From an uncultured Paenalcaligenes sp. (lineage in GTDB: Bacteria; Pseudomonadota; Gammaproteobacteria; Burkholderiales; Burkholderiaceae_B): a stretch of 35,551 bases of DNA. The notes below the pieces were generated by a model. It did not search any database, had not been told where the DNA came from, and saw nothing but the letters and a program-made list of their open reading frames with translations. Positions 23,514-33,132 of this stretch are shown here, one piece after another. The stretch covers positions 1 to 35,551 of the forward strand of contig CANROS010000013.1 in assembly GCA_947632305.1 (NCBI GenBank), given 5' to 3'. A program made the translations under genes and the position numbers. Within the stretch, counting starts at the first letter, position 1. Each line of letters starts with the position of its first letter.

Positions 23514-26500
23514 GTGTCATATCCTGCCGCTCCATATCCAATCGAATCGTATACTCGTGCAGCTGATTTTGTACGATTGTTAGGTGAACGCATCGTTATC
23601 TTAGACGGAGCGATGGGAACCATGATTCAGCAATACAAGCTAAGCGAAGCTGATTTTCGTGGGGACCGCTTTAAAGATCACCATAAAGACGTCAAGGGCA
23701 ATAATGAGCTCCTGTCATTGGTGCGTCCCGACATTATCGAAGCCATCCATCGTCAGTACTTGGAGTCTGGCTCTGATGTGATTTGTACTAATACCTTTGG
23801 CGCCACCGTAGTAGCCCAAGGTGATTATGAGCTGTACGACATTGGTTATGAGCTGAACCTAGAGTCTGCTCGTTTGGCTCGCCGTGTGTGTGATGACTTT
23901 AACGCCACGCATAATACGCAACGTTTTGTGGCTGGGGTATTAGGGCCACAGCCTAAAACCGCCTCTATTTCTCCGGATGTTAACGACCCAGCCGCGCGTA
24001 ATGTCACCTTTGATCAGTTGCGCGATGCGTATACCGAACAGCTCAATGGTTTGATTGATGGTGGTTCTGACATCATCTTGATCGAAACGATTTTTGATAC
24101 TTTAAATGCTAAAGCCGCTATTTTTGCGGTGGAAACAGTTTTTGAAGAGCGTGAGATTCGATTGCCCGTTATGGTGTCAGGTACTGTTACGGATGCATCA
24201 GGGCGCATTTTGTCTGGTCAAACCGTCGAGGCATTTTGGAATTCTGTGCGCCATGCTCGTCCCGTTACCATTGGGTTGAACTGTGCGTTGGGCGCGGCGT
24301 TAATGCGTCCTTATATTGCAGAGCTGTCCAAAATCTGTGATAGCTACATTTGTGTGTACCCCAATGCGGGTTTGCCCAACCCCATGGCTGAAACCGGCTT
24401 TGATGAAACCCCCAAAGACACCTCCTCTTTACTCCAAGAGTTTGCTCAAGCCGGCATGGTGAATATGGTGGGCGGCTGTTGTGGTACTACGCCATCGCAC
24501 ATCGCCGCCATTGTGGATTTGGTCAAAGACCTACCCCGTCGAGACGTTCCCCAAATCCCCGTTAAAACACGGCTCTCCGGTTTAGAGGCCTTAAACATTG
24601 ATGATGACACCTTGTTTATCAACGTGGGTGAGCGCACTAACGTGACTGGCAGCAAGGCTTTTTTACGTTTGATTCGCGAAGAAAAATTCGAAGAGGCCCT
24701 CGAAGTAGCCCGTCAGCAGGTTGAAAACGGCGCTCAAATCATCGACATCAATATGGACGAGGGGATGTTGGATTCCGAGGCTGCCATGAAGCGCTTCTTG
24801 AATCTGATTGCCTCTGAACCCGATATTTCTCGTGTGCCTATCATGATTGATAGCTCGAAGTGGACGGTGTTGGAAACGGGCTTGAAATGCATTCAAGGCA
24901 AACCCGTTGTGAACTCCATCTCCATGAAAGAGGGTCTAGACGAGTTTATTGCCCACGCAAAACTGTGCCGTAAATACGGGGCGGCAGTGGTAGTGATGGC
25001 TTTTGACGAAGAAGGTCAAGCTGATAGCTACGAGCGCCGGGTCGAAATTTGCGGCCGTGCGTATGATATTTTGGTGAATCAGGTGGGCTTTCCCCCTGAA
25101 GACATCATTTTTGATCCGAACGTGTTTGCTATTGCAACCGGTATGGATGAGCACAATAATTACGCGCTGGATTTTATTCATGCCATTACTTGGATTAATA
25201 AAAATCTGCCGTATGCGCGCACTTCGGGTGGGATTTCTAACGTCAGCTTCTCCTTCCGTGGCAATGAAGCCATGCGTGAGGCCATTCACACCGTGTTCTT
25301 GTATTACGCCATTCGCGAGGGCTTGACCATGGGTATTGTCAATGCCGGTCAGCTGGGCGTGTATGCCGACATTGATCCGGTGGTGCGTGACATGGTTGAA
25401 GACGTTATTTTGAACCGCAATCCGCCCGTAGCTAAAACGGACCCTAACGATACGCGCTCCAGCACCGAGCGTTTGGTCGAGCTAGCCGAAAACGTCAAAG
25501 GCGATGGCAAAAAACGCGAAGAAGACCTGAGCTGGCGAGAGCAAGGCGTCGAAGGGCGTTTATCTCATGCGTTGGTGCACGGCATTACCAGTTTTATTGT
25601 CGAGGACACCGAAGAGGTGCGCCAGAAAATCGCCGATCGGGGTGGACGTCCTATTGAGGTGATCGAAGGGCCCTTGATGGACGGGATGAACGTGGTGGGC
25701 GATTTGTTTGGCGCCGGTAAAATGTTCCTGCCCCAAGTCGTGAAATCGGCGCGTGTAATGAAACAAGCGGTGGCGCATTTGATTCCGTTTATCGAAGAAG
25801 AAAAACGTCAAATTGAAGCGGCAGGTGGGGATGTGCGCTCTAAGGGCAAGATCGTGATGGCCACTGTTAAAGGCGATGTCCACGATATTGGTAAAAACAT
25901 TGTAGACGTGGTGCTGCAATGCAATAACTTTGATGTGGTCAATATGGGCGTGATGGTGCCTTGCGCCGAGATCCTCGCCAAAGCCAAAGAAGTCAAAGCG
26001 GACATTGTGGGCTTATCTGGTTTGATTACTCCTAGCCTCGAAGAAATGGCCTATGTGGCGGCTGAAATGCAGCGTGACCCGTATTTCCGTGAACATAATA
26101 TTCCTCTGATGATTGGGGGCGCTACGACCAGTCGTGTGCACACCGCTGTGAAAATTGCGCCGCATTACGAGGGGCCTGTTATTTATGTTCCTGATGCGAG
26201 CCGTTCGGTAGGGGTGGCAACGCAGTTGATGTCCGAAGACGCCCGCGAGTCGTACCTAGAGAGTTTGCGTAACGAGTACGAACTGGTGCGTGAGCGTCAT
26301 GCCAATCGTCAACATACGCCTTTAATTTCTTTAGAGCAGGCACGTGCTGATAAGCCCGTGATTGATTGGGCTAATTACTTACCACCTAAACCTAAATTCA
26401 TTGGTCGTCGTCTCTTTAAAAACTACGACCTGAATGAAATCGTGAAGTACATAGACTGGACCCCATTTTTCCAGACATGGAGCCTATTTGGTCGTTACCC

Positions 26501-27299
26501 TCGTATTTTAGAAGACGAGGTGGTGGGCGAAGAGGCCAAAAAGCTGTTCGCCGAAGCTCAGGTCATGTTGAAAAAAGTCATAGAGGGTCGTTGGTTGCGT
26601 GCTAATGGTGTGGTCGCGTTTTATCCTGCAAATACCGTAAATGACGACGATATTGAAATCTACACGGATGAAAGTCGCACCGAGGTTCTGTTCACTTGGC
26701 GTGGTTTGCGTCAGCAAACGGTGAAACGTGAAGGCGTAGACAGCAAGTGTTTGGCGGATTACATCGCCCCTAAGGAAACGGGCATTGCTGATTACATTGG
26801 TATGTTCGCGGTAACGGGCGGCTTGGATATAGAAAAGCATTCCGAGCGGTTCTTGGCCGAAGGCGATGTGTACTCTGACATTATGCTTAAAGCCTTGGGC
26901 GACCGTTTTGCTGAAGGCTTTGCCGAGTGTTTGCATGCCCGTGTACGTCAAGACTTGTGGGGTTATGTGCCCGAGGAAGATCTAGACAACGAGTCCTTGA
27001 TTCGCGAGAAATACCAAGGCATTCGTCCGGCGCCAGGGTATCCTGCTTGCCCCGAGCACACAGTGAAAGACGATATGTTCCGAGTCATGCAGTGTGAGGA
27101 TATCGAAATGTTCTTGAGCGAAGGTTCTGCGATGTACCCCGCCTCTAGCGTATCTGGTTTTTACTTTAGTCACCCTCAGTCGCAGTATTTCAGTGTGGGT
27201 GATATTGGTACGGATCAGCTGACAGACTTTATTCAGCGTAGTGGGCGTGAGGAAGACGAGGTGCGTCGTGCTTTGGCTTTTGCCTTGCGTGATAACTAA
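23514..27299 (+). CDS. metH: Cobalamin-dependent methionine synthase
   Basis: This full-length MetH of 1261 residues transfers methyl from methyltetrahydrofolate to homocysteine through methylcobalamin. The domains are homocysteine-binding (zinc ligands Cys257 in GLNCALG and Cys322-Cys323 in GGCCGTTP), pterin-binding (from about 360, with [13 protein letters not shown]), B12-binding (DVHDIG, with axial His790 after Asp788) and the C-terminal SAM-dependent reactivation domain (to [12 protein letters not shown] and beyond). The start is GTG 23514 with GGGAAG 5 bases upstream. It is divergent from btuB, so uptake and main use of B12 are encoded together. I see no riboswitch in the plus-strand leader, only a T-rich stretch. 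Confidence 0.98.
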   Translation: MSYPAAPYPIESYTRAADFVRLLGERIVILDGAMGTMIQQYKLSEADFRGDRFKDHHKDVKGNNELLSLVRPDIIEAIHRQYLESGSDVICTNTFGATVVAQGDYELYDIGYELNLESARLARRVCDDFNATHNTQRFVAGVLGPQPKTASISPDVNDPAARNVTFDQLRDAYTEQLNGLIDGGSDIILIETIFDTLNAKAAIFAVETVFEEREIRLPVMVSGTVTDASGRILSGQTVEAFWNSVRHARPVTIGLNCALGAALMRPYIAELSKICDSYICVYPNAGLPNPMAETGFDETPKDTSSLLQEFAQAGMVNMVGGCCGTTPSHIAAIVDLVKDLPRRDVPQIPVKTRLSGLEALNIDDDTLFINVGERTNVTGSKAFLRLIREEKFEEALEVARQQVENGAQIIDINMDEGMLDSEAAMKRFLNLIASEPDISRVPIMIDSSKWTVLETGLKCIQGKPVVNSISMKEGLDEFIAHAKLCRKYGAAVVVMAFDEEGQADSYERRVEICGRAYDILVNQVGFPPEDIIFDPNVFAIATGMDEHNNYALDFIHAITWINKNLPYARTSGGISNVSFSFRGNEAMREAIHTVFLYYAIREGLTMGIVNAGQLGVYADIDPVVRDMVEDVILNRNPPVAKTDPNDTRSSTERLVELAENVKGDGKKREEDLSWREQGVEGRLSHALVHGITSFIVEDTEEVRQKIADRGGRPIEVIEGPLMDGMNVVGDLFGAGKMFLPQVVKSARVMKQAVAHLIPFIEEEKRQIEAAGGDVRSKGKIVMATVKGDVHDIGKNIVDVVLQCNNFDVVNMGVMVPCAEILAKAKEVKADIVGLSGLITPSLEEMAYVAAEMQRDPYFREHNIPLMIGGATTSRVHTAVKIAPHYEGPVIYVPDASRSVGVATQLMSEDARESYLESLRNEYELVRERHANRQHTPLISLEQARADKPVIDWANYLPPKPKFIGRRLFKNYDLNEIVKYIDWTPFFQTWSLFGRYPRILEDEVVGEEAKKLFAEAQVMLKKVIEGRWLRANGVVAFYPANTVNDDDIEIYTDESRTEVLFTWRGLRQQTVKREGVDSKCLADYIAPKETGIADYIGMFAVTGGLDIEKHSERFLAEGDVYSDIMLKALGDRFAEGFAECLHARVRQDLWGYVPEEDLDNESLIREKYQGIRPAPGYPACPEHTVKDDMFRVMQCEDIEMFLSEGSAMYPASSVSGFYFSHPQSQYFSVGDIGTDQLTDFIQRSGREEDEVRRALAFALRDN

Positions 27300-27313
27300 G
27301 TTAGGTTGCACCA

Positions 27314-28123
27314 GTGTCCACTTCTTCGTCTCTTCCCGAAAGTGCGGCCGCTCTACGTAGAAAAACCCTAGGTAAATTTCTACGCGAAGCGCGGGCACAC
27401 GTGCAGCCCCAAGACTGGGGCTTGCCTTCGGGAACACGGCGCCGTACGCCAGGTTTAAGGCGCGAAGAGGTCGCCCAGCTTTGTGCCATTAGCGTGACTT
27501 GGTATACCTGGATCGAGCAGGGGCGCGATGTGTCGATTTCGCCCACTGTTTGTGCCCGGCTAGCTAAGGCGCTTCAGTTATCTAGGGCAGAACGCCAGTA
27601 TTTGTTTGAGCTGGCCGAATGCACTGACCCCGAGGCGGGTACGGCTGAGCTAAAACCGTTGCCGCAAGGCTTGAGTGATTGCGTAGACCACATTGTGGCT
27701 CCGGCTTACATCTTGGATCGTAGTTGGAATGTCTTGGCGCGTAATGCCGCTTTGGTTGAGCTTTTTAATGGCTGGCCAGATAACAGTTCCAAACCTAACT
27801 TACTGCGTTATATTTTTGCCGATCCTGCTGCCCGCCAATTAGTGGTGGATTGGGAACGTAGAGCGCAACGTGTGGTGGCTGAGTTTAGGGCAGATGTGGG
27901 CGTGCATGTGGATGAGCCCGAGGTCAGGGCCGTAGTTGCCGAGCTCCAAGAGCAAAGCCAGATCTTTGCCCAGTGGTGGGGACGGCAAATGGTGACAGAA
28001 CGAGAGGGCGGCGTGCGCGAGTTCAGTCATCCTGGTTCTGGCATACGGGCTTATCAGCAATTTACGTTTAGACTAGCGGTACGTAGCGATTGTAAATTGG
28101 TGATGTTGTTGCCTAATACTTAA
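27314..28123 (+). CDS. XRE-family regulator with MmyB-like ligand-binding domain
   Basis: This 269-residue DNA-binding protein has an N-terminal XRE helix-turn-helix (about 18-100) with TPGLRREEVAQLCAISVTWY and EQGRDVSISPTVCARLAKAL. That pattern is characteristic of the family whose C-terminal MmyB-type PAS-like domain (about 105-265; YILDRSWNVLARNAA, PNLLRYIF, HPGSG) can hold a fatty-acid-like ligand. Target genes are unknown; short-chain dehydrogenase genes next to such regulators are frequent elsewhere, but none is adjacent here. It starts at GTG 27314, 14 bases after metH, so read-through from metH is likely. A strong terminator follows. Confidence 0.88.
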   Translation: MSTSSSLPESAAALRRKTLGKFLREARAHVQPQDWGLPSGTRRRTPGLRREEVAQLCAISVTWYTWIEQGRDVSISPTVCARLAKALQLSRAERQYLFELAECTDPEAGTAELKPLPQGLSDCVDHIVAPAYILDRSWNVLARNAALVELFNGWPDNSSKPNLLRYIFADPAARQLVVDWERRAQRVVAEFRADVGVHVDEPEVRAVVAELQEQSQIFAQWWGRQMVTEREGGVREFSHPGSGIRAYQQFTFRLAVRSDCKLVMLLPNT

Positions 28124-28128
28124 AAAGC

Positions 28129-28154
28129 AAAAGGGCTGAGAAATCAGCCCTTTT
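28129..28154. terminator. Bidirectional Rho-independent terminator
   Basis: AAAAGGGCTGA (28129-28139), loop GAAA and TCAGCCCTTTT (28144-28154) form a perfect 11-bp stem with A-runs on the left and T-runs on the right, so it works on both strands. It lies between the convergent XRE regulator and ttcA genes and should end both transcripts. Confidence 0.93.
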
Positions 28155-28175
28155 TATGGTTCGCTTTGAATTGGA

Positions 28176-29147
28176 TTAAATTCTGGAGAGTGGAATAACT
28201 CGTGGTTTAGCCTGTTCCATAGCCGTAAGCTCAGCACTGTCAGATTCGTCCTCACCAAAACGCACCGTGCTTGGGTCGGGGGTAAAGTCTGGATCATCAA
28301 AGGCGGTATCACCCTGGGGATCAGGGCTGCCAGAGGCTTGTAAGCCTGCAAAATCAAAGAGATCCCTATCCATTAGGTGAGAAGGAACGACCGAATTTAA
28401 CGCCCCAAAGACATTCCAAGTTCGACCAGGGAATTTTTGATCCCACTCGGCGATCATGCGGTTGGCCTCTTGGCGTTTGAGGTTTTCTTGGGAACCACAT
28501 AAACTGCACGGAATAATGGGGAACTCACGCAGTTTTGCATAGGCAATGAGGTCTTTTTCGGTGACATAAGCCAACGGCCTAATCACAATATGTTTGCCAT
28601 TGTCTGATTGCAGTTTTGGCGGCATGGCTTTAAGGCGGCCACCATAAAACAGATTCAGAAAAAAGGTGGCTAGAATATCGTCACGGTGATGACCTAGCGC
28701 CACTTTGGTGGCGCCTAGCTCTTCGGCGACACGGTACAAAATGCCACGACGTAGGCGCGAGCATAAAGAACAATAGGTTTTTCCCTCCGGAATCACGCGC
28801 GTCACGATGGAATAGGTGTCTTGGTTTTCTATGTGGTAGGGGATGCCTAGATTTTCTAAGTAATTGGGCAGTACATCCTCGGGAAAGCCGGGTTGTTTTT
28901 GGTCTAGATTGACCGCCACAATATCAAAGTGAATGGGCGCGCGGGCTTTAAGCTTGAGTAAAAGATCCAGCAAACCATAGGAGTCTTTGCCGCCCGACAG
29001 ACAAACCATGACCTTGTCGCCATCTTCAATCATATTGAAGTCAGCAATTGCACGACCCGTTTCACGCAATAAGCGTTTTTCTAGCTTGTTGTTTTCGTGT
29101 TTTTGTTTGAGTTCGGCTTTGGTGGGGAATTCGGAGGTGTTTGCCAT
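28176..29147 (-). CDS. ttcA: tRNA 2-thiocytidine(32) synthetase TtcA
   Basis: TtcA puts sulfur on cytidine 32 of certain tRNAs using ATP and an iron-sulfur cluster. The 323-residue protein has the PP-loop SGGKDS (51-56) and two Cys pairs, Cys126-x-x-Cys129 ([10 protein letters not shown]) and Cys214-x-x-Cys217 (PCSLCGSQ), that provide the cluster ligands. [14 protein letters not shown] is also typical. The C-terminal tail of about 50 residues is acidic and rich in Asp and Pro, and looks poorly structured. It is last in an operon with folB 5 bases upstream and ends at the bidirectional terminator. Confidence 0.96.
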   Translation of the reverse strand: MANTSEFPTKAELKQKHENNKLEKRLLRETGRAIADFNMIEDGDKVMVCLSGGKDSYGLLDLLLKLKARAPIHFDIVAVNLDQKQPGFPEDVLPNYLENLGIPYHIENQDTYSIVTRVIPEGKTYCSLCSRLRRGILYRVAEELGATKVALGHHRDDILATFFLNLFYGGRLKAMPPKLQSDNGKHIVIRPLAYVTEKDLIAYAKLREFPIIPCSLCGSQENLKRQEANRMIAEWDQKFPGRTWNVFGALNSVVPSHLMDRDLFDFAGLQASGSPDPQGDTAFDDPDFTPDPSTVRFGEDESDSAELTAMEQAKPRVIPLSRI

Positions 29148-29152
29148 AACAG

Positions 29153-29524
29153 TTAGCGGGTAAGTTCAATTGCAATGCCGACGCCAGCACAGTCGGAAAA
29201 GGCTTGGGGTTTGCTAATACGCAGATAGACACGCTGGATACTAGGGAACTTCTGCATAATGGTTTGAGCCGTGTGCTCAATCAGTGTTTCTAATAGATTG
29301 ACGTGCTGCTGAGTGCAGCACTCAATAATGGTTTGACGTAGTTGCCTATAGTCTAAAACGCTATCGATGTCTTTGTCATTAGTGGTTTGTTCAACGACGG
29401 TGTCGAACTCTGCGTTCACATAGATAGGTTGAGTTGCTCGTAACTCGTGCTCTAGGATCCCGATGCGTGCCGCAATAGTGAGTTCATCAATAAATATGCG
29501 ACGCATAAAAGGGGGGCTAATCAT
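29153..29524 (-). CDS. folB: Dihydroneopterin aldolase
   Basis: FolB cleaves 7,8-dihydroneopterin to 6-hydroxymethyl-dihydropterin and glycolaldehyde in folate synthesis. The 123-residue sequence shows the first-strand segment [19 protein letters not shown] with Glu25, Tyr59 (VLDYRQL), Glu79 (LLETLIE) and catalytic Lys105 (RISKPQAF). It starts at ATG 29524; ATG 29506 (MRRIF) is also possible, but neither has a strong SD site. It lies between a pteridine reductase-like gene and ttcA, so a folate link within the operon is clear for the first two genes. Confidence 0.94.
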   Translation of the reverse strand: MISPPFMRRIFIDELTIAARIGILEHELRATQPIYVNAEFDTVVEQTTNDKDIDSVLDYRQLRQTIIECCTQQHVNLLETLIEHTAQTIMQKFPSIQRVYLRISKPQAFSDCAGVGIAIELTR

Positions 29525-29543
29525 AAAACCACAATTCCAAAAA

Positions 29544-30299
29544 TTAAAGTAGGCTGAAGTCTTGTTGTAGACCTAACAGGTGCTGCCCGGCATCTACCAC
29601 AATGCAGCTACCCGTAAGACTGTTGGTCTCTAAGACATAGTGTACGGTGCGACAAATATCTGCGGCAGTACTGCCGTGACCTAAAGGGGAGATTTTGTGG
29701 GTGCGTTCAAAGTCTTCTGTGCTTTGCAAATGGCTTGGCAAGGTCAAACCCGGTGCAATACCCACGACTCGTACATGCGGAGCCAGTGCTTGGGCCATCA
29801 TGGTCGTTGCAGCTTGCAAAGCGGCTTTGCATAAGGTGTACGAGAAAAAATCAGGATTGTAGCCCCAAAGCTTTTGATCTAACAGATTTATTGCGACAAC
29901 CGGGTTCTTTTGTGGTTTTTGTGTGCCCAAAGCTTGAATAAGCTGTAATGGGGCGATTAAGTTGGAGCCTAAATGCTGTTGCAGGCAGGTGGCGGAAAAG
30001 TCCGCTGCGTGGTCGTACTCAAAGCGAGCCGCATTATTAATTAGGGCTTGAATAGGCCCGAATTTTTGCTGTACTTGCTCCATCAGTAACAGCCCCGCTT
30101 GGTCTTTTCCTAGGTCCAAACTAAAGAGCTCGCAGCGCCGCCCTAAATCCTGTATGGCCTGAGCAGTTTGTAAGGCTTCGGAGTGGGATGAGTGGTAATG
30201 CAAGGCAATATCCCAGCCTTCTTGAGCTAGGCTAAGCGCGATGTGCTTGCCCAGCCGTTTGGCTGCACCCGTGATGAGAACGGTTTTAGTGGAGCTCAT
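29544..30299 (-). CDS. folM: FolM/pteridine-reductase-like short-chain dehydrogenase
   Basis: This 251-residue SDR has TGAAKRLG (10-17), the TGxxxRxG variant of NADPH-dependent pteridine reductases, instead of the usual TGxxxGxG. The catalytic Ser position is Asp141 (INLLDQK), with Tyr154 and Lys158 at spacings of 13 and 4. That Asp-Tyr-Lys arrangement is diagnostic of Leishmania PTR1 and bacterial FolM, which reduce dihydromonapterin or dihydrofolate-type pterins. The neighbour folB makes a pterin intermediate, which supports the call. The start overlaps the M61 peptidase gene by 4 bases (30296-30299). Whether the natural substrate is dihydrofolate or dihydromonapterin cannot be told from sequence. 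Confidence 0.85.
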   Translation of the reverse strand: MSSTKTVLITGAAKRLGKHIALSLAQEGWDIALHYHSSHSEALQTAQAIQDLGRRCELFSLDLGKDQAGLLLMEQVQQKFGPIQALINNAARFEYDHAADFSATCLQQHLGSNLIAPLQLIQALGTQKPQKNPVVAINLLDQKLWGYNPDFFSYTLCKAALQAATTMMAQALAPHVRVVGIAPGLTLPSHLQSTEDFERTHKISPLGHGSTAADICRTVHYVLETNSLTGSCIVVDAGQHLLGLQQDFSLL

Positions 30300-32074
30300 G
30301 GCAATTGCTTTAACTCAAAGTGATCAGCGAGCGGGGCGGCTAGACTCAGTTCGTAGTGCCTAAGCTCATCACCTCTAAATACCGTGACTTGTACTGTGTC
30401 CTTAGCTTGGTAGCGTTCTAACAGTTGCTGTAGTTGCTGTTGCGAGCGCACCCGCAAGGAGTCAATCGCAACCAAGCTGTCTCCAGCAGAAAGACCGGCT
30501 TGGTGGGCAGCCCCAAACTCATAGGCCGTTACGATTTGGACTTCATTGACTGTGTCTTTGAGGCGTACGTTAAGGGTAGGAGTCGGGTCTTTGACAACCG
30601 CTTTGAGCTCGATGCGATGATAAGCAAAGAGTTCTTGTAGGGGCGGGTCTTCACGGCCTTCGGCATACCGTTGGATGAGTTCAGTGACGTCAATGCCGGT
30701 TGCCTCTAGGATTAAAGAAGGCATGGCGTCTTCAGCAATGCCAATAGGGTGACCTTGGTAAAAATCTCGGCCATAACGCTGCCACATTAGGCGCATCACA
30801 TCGTCTAAACTGCGAGTGTTTTGGCTGTGATGTTGAATATATAGGTCTAAGGCTAAGGCCACTAAGGCGCCTTTGCTGTAATAGCTGACTAAAGCATTGG
30901 GCGAGTTTTCATCTTGTTTGTAAAAACGGGTCCAAGTATCAAACGAGCTTTCTGCCGTGGATTGCTTGAGCCTGCCGCCTGTGCGTTGTACCAAGCCAAT
31001 GACATGTGCTTGGCGTTCAAGAAAGGTGGCTTGATCAATAATGCCAGAGCGCCACAGCATGAGCTCATCGTAATAAGATGTGAAGCCTTCAAAGACCCAA
31101 AGTAGGCGAGTGTGGTTTTCACGTAATAAATCATAGGGGGCAAAAGCCGCTGGTTTGATACGTTTTACATTCCATGTATGGAAATATTCATGACTGACCA
31201 AACCCAGAAAGTCTTGGTAGCCTTTGGTTTTTTTATCTGGATCACAATGAAGAGTGGGTAGGTCGTTACGTGCAGCCATTAACGCGGTAGAGCTGCGATG
31301 CTCTAGGCCGCCATAGCCGTCAGCCGTCACGACGGTCATAAAGACATAGCGATCTGAGCTATCTAGCACTGGCACATACTGAGTCTCTGGTTCAAATAAT
31401 TGAATTTGCGCTTCGCAGATTTTTTTTACATCAGCCGCAATACGTTCCAGATCGATATGAGGCACCAAGCCAGTAAAAACCAGCTCGTGCTGAACGCCGC
31501 AAGCTTCAAAATCTATATAGTAGGGCGTGCCTAACTCGAAGGGGTGATCAATTAAGGCATCGTAGTTCGGGGCCTGGTACATACCAAAGCCATGACGCTC
31601 CGCCGCTTCAGCGTGGTGGGAGGCTTCGGGCAGACTGGTATACACGCGCCAATCGTCTTTAGCCGGAGGGGCACTGAGGTGAACTAGACAAGGCACTTGT
31701 TCTTGACCGGAGACGCCGAGAAAAACGCTGGTGCCATTAAAAAAAGCATGGCGGTCATCGACATGAGCACTGCGCACAGACAGATCCCAAGCATAAACCA
31801 CATAGTCGATGTCGATGGCATCAGCACACGGTGCGCACTGCCACTCGTGATTCGTGGTTTTCTGTATAGCTAGGGGACTATTTCCGCAAAAAGCCTGTAT
31901 GTTTTCTATTTGGCGACTAAAATCGCGTAAGAGATAGCTTCCAGGAATCCATGCCGGCAAAAAAAGCGTTTGGCCGTTAGGATCAGGATGCGGAATACGT
32001 AAACGTACATGAATACGATGACCATTTAAGTCATCAAACCGTAGGCGATAAAGAATGTGATCGTGTTCCATCAT
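30296..32074 (-). CDS. M61-family zinc metallopeptidase with C-terminal PDZ domain
   Basis: This 592-residue protein has an N-terminal beta-sandwich, a thermolysin-like catalytic domain with HEYFH (His295, Glu296, His299) followed by WNVKRIKP, the third zinc ligand Glu329 (WVFEGFTSYY), and a PDZ domain at about 495-580 (QAGLSAGDSLVAIDSLRVRS). These are the features of the glycyl-aminopeptidase (M61) family. No signal peptide is visible, so it is probably cytosolic. It heads the reverse operon with folM, folB and ttcA; the link to pterin metabolism is not obvious. ATG 32074 and ATG 32071 are both possible, with no clear SD site. Its start is 29 bp from a divergent gene. Confidence 0.92.
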   Translation of the reverse strand: MMEHDHILYRLRFDDLNGHRIHVRLRIPHPDPNGQTLFLPAWIPGSYLLRDFSRQIENIQAFCGNSPLAIQKTTNHEWQCAPCADAIDIDYVVYAWDLSVRSAHVDDRHAFFNGTSVFLGVSGQEQVPCLVHLSAPPAKDDWRVYTSLPEASHHAEAAERHGFGMYQAPNYDALIDHPFELGTPYYIDFEACGVQHELVFTGLVPHIDLERIAADVKKICEAQIQLFEPETQYVPVLDSSDRYVFMTVVTADGYGGLEHRSSTALMAARNDLPTLHCDPDKKTKGYQDFLGLVSHEYFHTWNVKRIKPAAFAPYDLLRENHTRLLWVFEGFTSYYDELMLWRSGIIDQATFLERQAHVIGLVQRTGGRLKQSTAESSFDTWTRFYKQDENSPNALVSYYSKGALVALALDLYIQHHSQNTRSLDDVMRLMWQRYGRDFYQGHPIGIAEDAMPSLILEATGIDVTELIQRYAEGREDPPLQELFAYHRIELKAVVKDPTPTLNVRLKDTVNEVQIVTAYEFGAAHQAGLSAGDSLVAIDSLRVRSQQQLQQLLERYQAKDTVQVTVFRGDELRHYELSLAAPLADHFELKQLP

Positions 32075-32079
32075 TTCAT

Positions 32080-32089
32080 TTTACGTAAA
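32080..32089. promoter_or_regulatory. Palindrome in a 29-bp divergent gap
   Basis: TTTACGTAAA is a perfect 10-bp palindrome between the M61 peptidase start (32074, reverse) and the enoyl-CoA hydratase start (32104, forward). The gap is too short for two full promoters, so at least one must lie inside a coding region. The palindrome could be a shared operator; this is only a suggestion from position. Confidence 0.3.
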
Positions 32090-32103
32090 TAATCGGAGGC
32101 AGT

Positions 32104-32880
32104 GTGAGCGAAGCATTAGTTTTGGTAGAAACCCAAGGCCGCGTAGGCGTTTTAACATTAAATCGTCCTAAGGCCCTGAATGCCCTTAATAATGAACTGA
32201 TTGCCGAGCTGGCTCAAGCAGCACGTCAATTTGATTTGGACCCCGATATCAGCGTCATTGTCATTACGGGCAATGAAAAGGCGTTTGCTGCCGGTGCAGA
32301 TATAGGCAGCATGGCTGAATGGGGCTTTAGCGATGTGTATAACAATGATTACTTGGGAGGGGCTTGGCAAGACTTGCGTCGTCTGCGCAAGCCCGTCATT
32401 GCTGCCGTAGCTGGTTATGCTCTAGGCGGCGGCTGCGAGCTAGCTATGCAGTGTGATCTCATCATTGCGGCAGAAAATGCGCGTTTTGGTCAGCCTGAAA
32501 TTAAACTGGGTGTGATTCCTGGTTATGGTGGTACGCAGCGATTGACCCGAGCTGTGGGCAAAGCCAAGGCCATGGATTTGGTATTAACGGCTCGCATGAT
32601 TAAAGCGCCGGAGGCCGATGCAATGGGTTTGGTGTCTCGCGTGGTCCCAACAGAAAAATTGCTTGAGGAAACCATGGACATAGCGCAAACCATTGCGGCT
32701 ATGTCTTTGCCCTCTGTCATGATGGCCAAAGAGTGCGTTAATCGTGCTTTCGAGAGCAGCCTCGAAGAAGGACTCCATTTTGAAAGGCGTAATTTCCATG
32801 CTTTGTTTGCCACAGCGGATCAAACAGAAGGCATGACGGCATTTGTAGAAAAGCGTCAGCCTAATTTCAAAAACAAATAA
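32104..32880 (+). CDS. Enoyl-CoA hydratase/isomerase family protein
   Basis: This 258-residue crotonase-fold enzyme has the oxyanion-hole segments FAAGADI (61-67) and [10 protein letters not shown] and both catalytic glutamates, Glu112 and Glu132 ([20 protein letters not shown] region), with the spacing of rat crotonase Glu144/Glu164. It should hydrate 2-trans-enoyl-CoA to 3-hydroxyacyl-CoA in fatty-acid or phenylacetate-type oxidation; chain-length preference cannot be read from sequence. The start is GTG 32104 behind a strong GGAGG. It stands alone, with no other beta-oxidation gene adjacent. Confidence 0.95.
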   Translation: MSEALVLVETQGRVGVLTLNRPKALNALNNELIAELAQAARQFDLDPDISVIVITGNEKAFAAGADIGSMAEWGFSDVYNNDYLGGAWQDLRRLRKPVIAAVAGYALGGGCELAMQCDLIIAAENARFGQPEIKLGVIPGYGGTQRLTRAVGKAKAMDLVLTARMIKAPEADAMGLVSRVVPTEKLLEETMDIAQTIAAMSLPSVMMAKECVNRAFESSLEEGLHFERRNFHALFATADQTEGMTAFVEKRQPNFKNK

Positions 32881-32892
32881 ATTTTAAAATTT

Positions 32893-32935
32893 GCTCAAAC
32901 CCTTGTGTATATAGGGGTTAGCGCAGGGTTTGAGC
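32893..32935 (+). terminator. Long hairpin after the enoyl-CoA hydratase gene, possible terminator
   Basis: GCTCAAACCC (32893-32902) and GGGTTTGAGC (32926-32935) form a perfect 10-bp stem with a 23-base loop. Inside the loop a second GGGTT (32915-32919) can instead pair with AACCC (32898-32902). No T-run follows immediately; ATTTTT comes about 12 bases later. It probably marks the 3' end of the transcript, but the efficiency is unclear. Confidence 0.45.
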
Positions 32936-33036
32936 CTAGATAAAGCCATTTTTAGCCTTGTTTTGGTTGTTTTTTCATACACAAAATTGAAAACAGATTT
33001 GCTAGCAACAAAAAAATGAGGCTATACTTCATGGGC

Positions 33037-33067
33037 TTGACACCGATGGCTTGTCTTTTGGTACAAC
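33037..33067 (+). promoter_or_regulatory. Possible promoter of the ATP synthase operon
   Basis: A perfect -35-like TTGACA at 33037-33042 is followed 19 bases later by TACAAC (33062-33067), 65 bases before atpI. The spacing is longer than ideal. An alternative -10, TATACT at 33023-33028, lies just upstream but lacks a good -35. The 252-base gap between the enoyl-CoA hydratase gene and atpI holds this and the hairpin at 32893-32935. Confidence 0.4.
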
Positions 33068-33132
33068 CTATTTGATACAAAAGGTCGTGTTTTAATGACT
33101 TTTGTGCCTGATTTATTTGGAAAGACCAAGAT

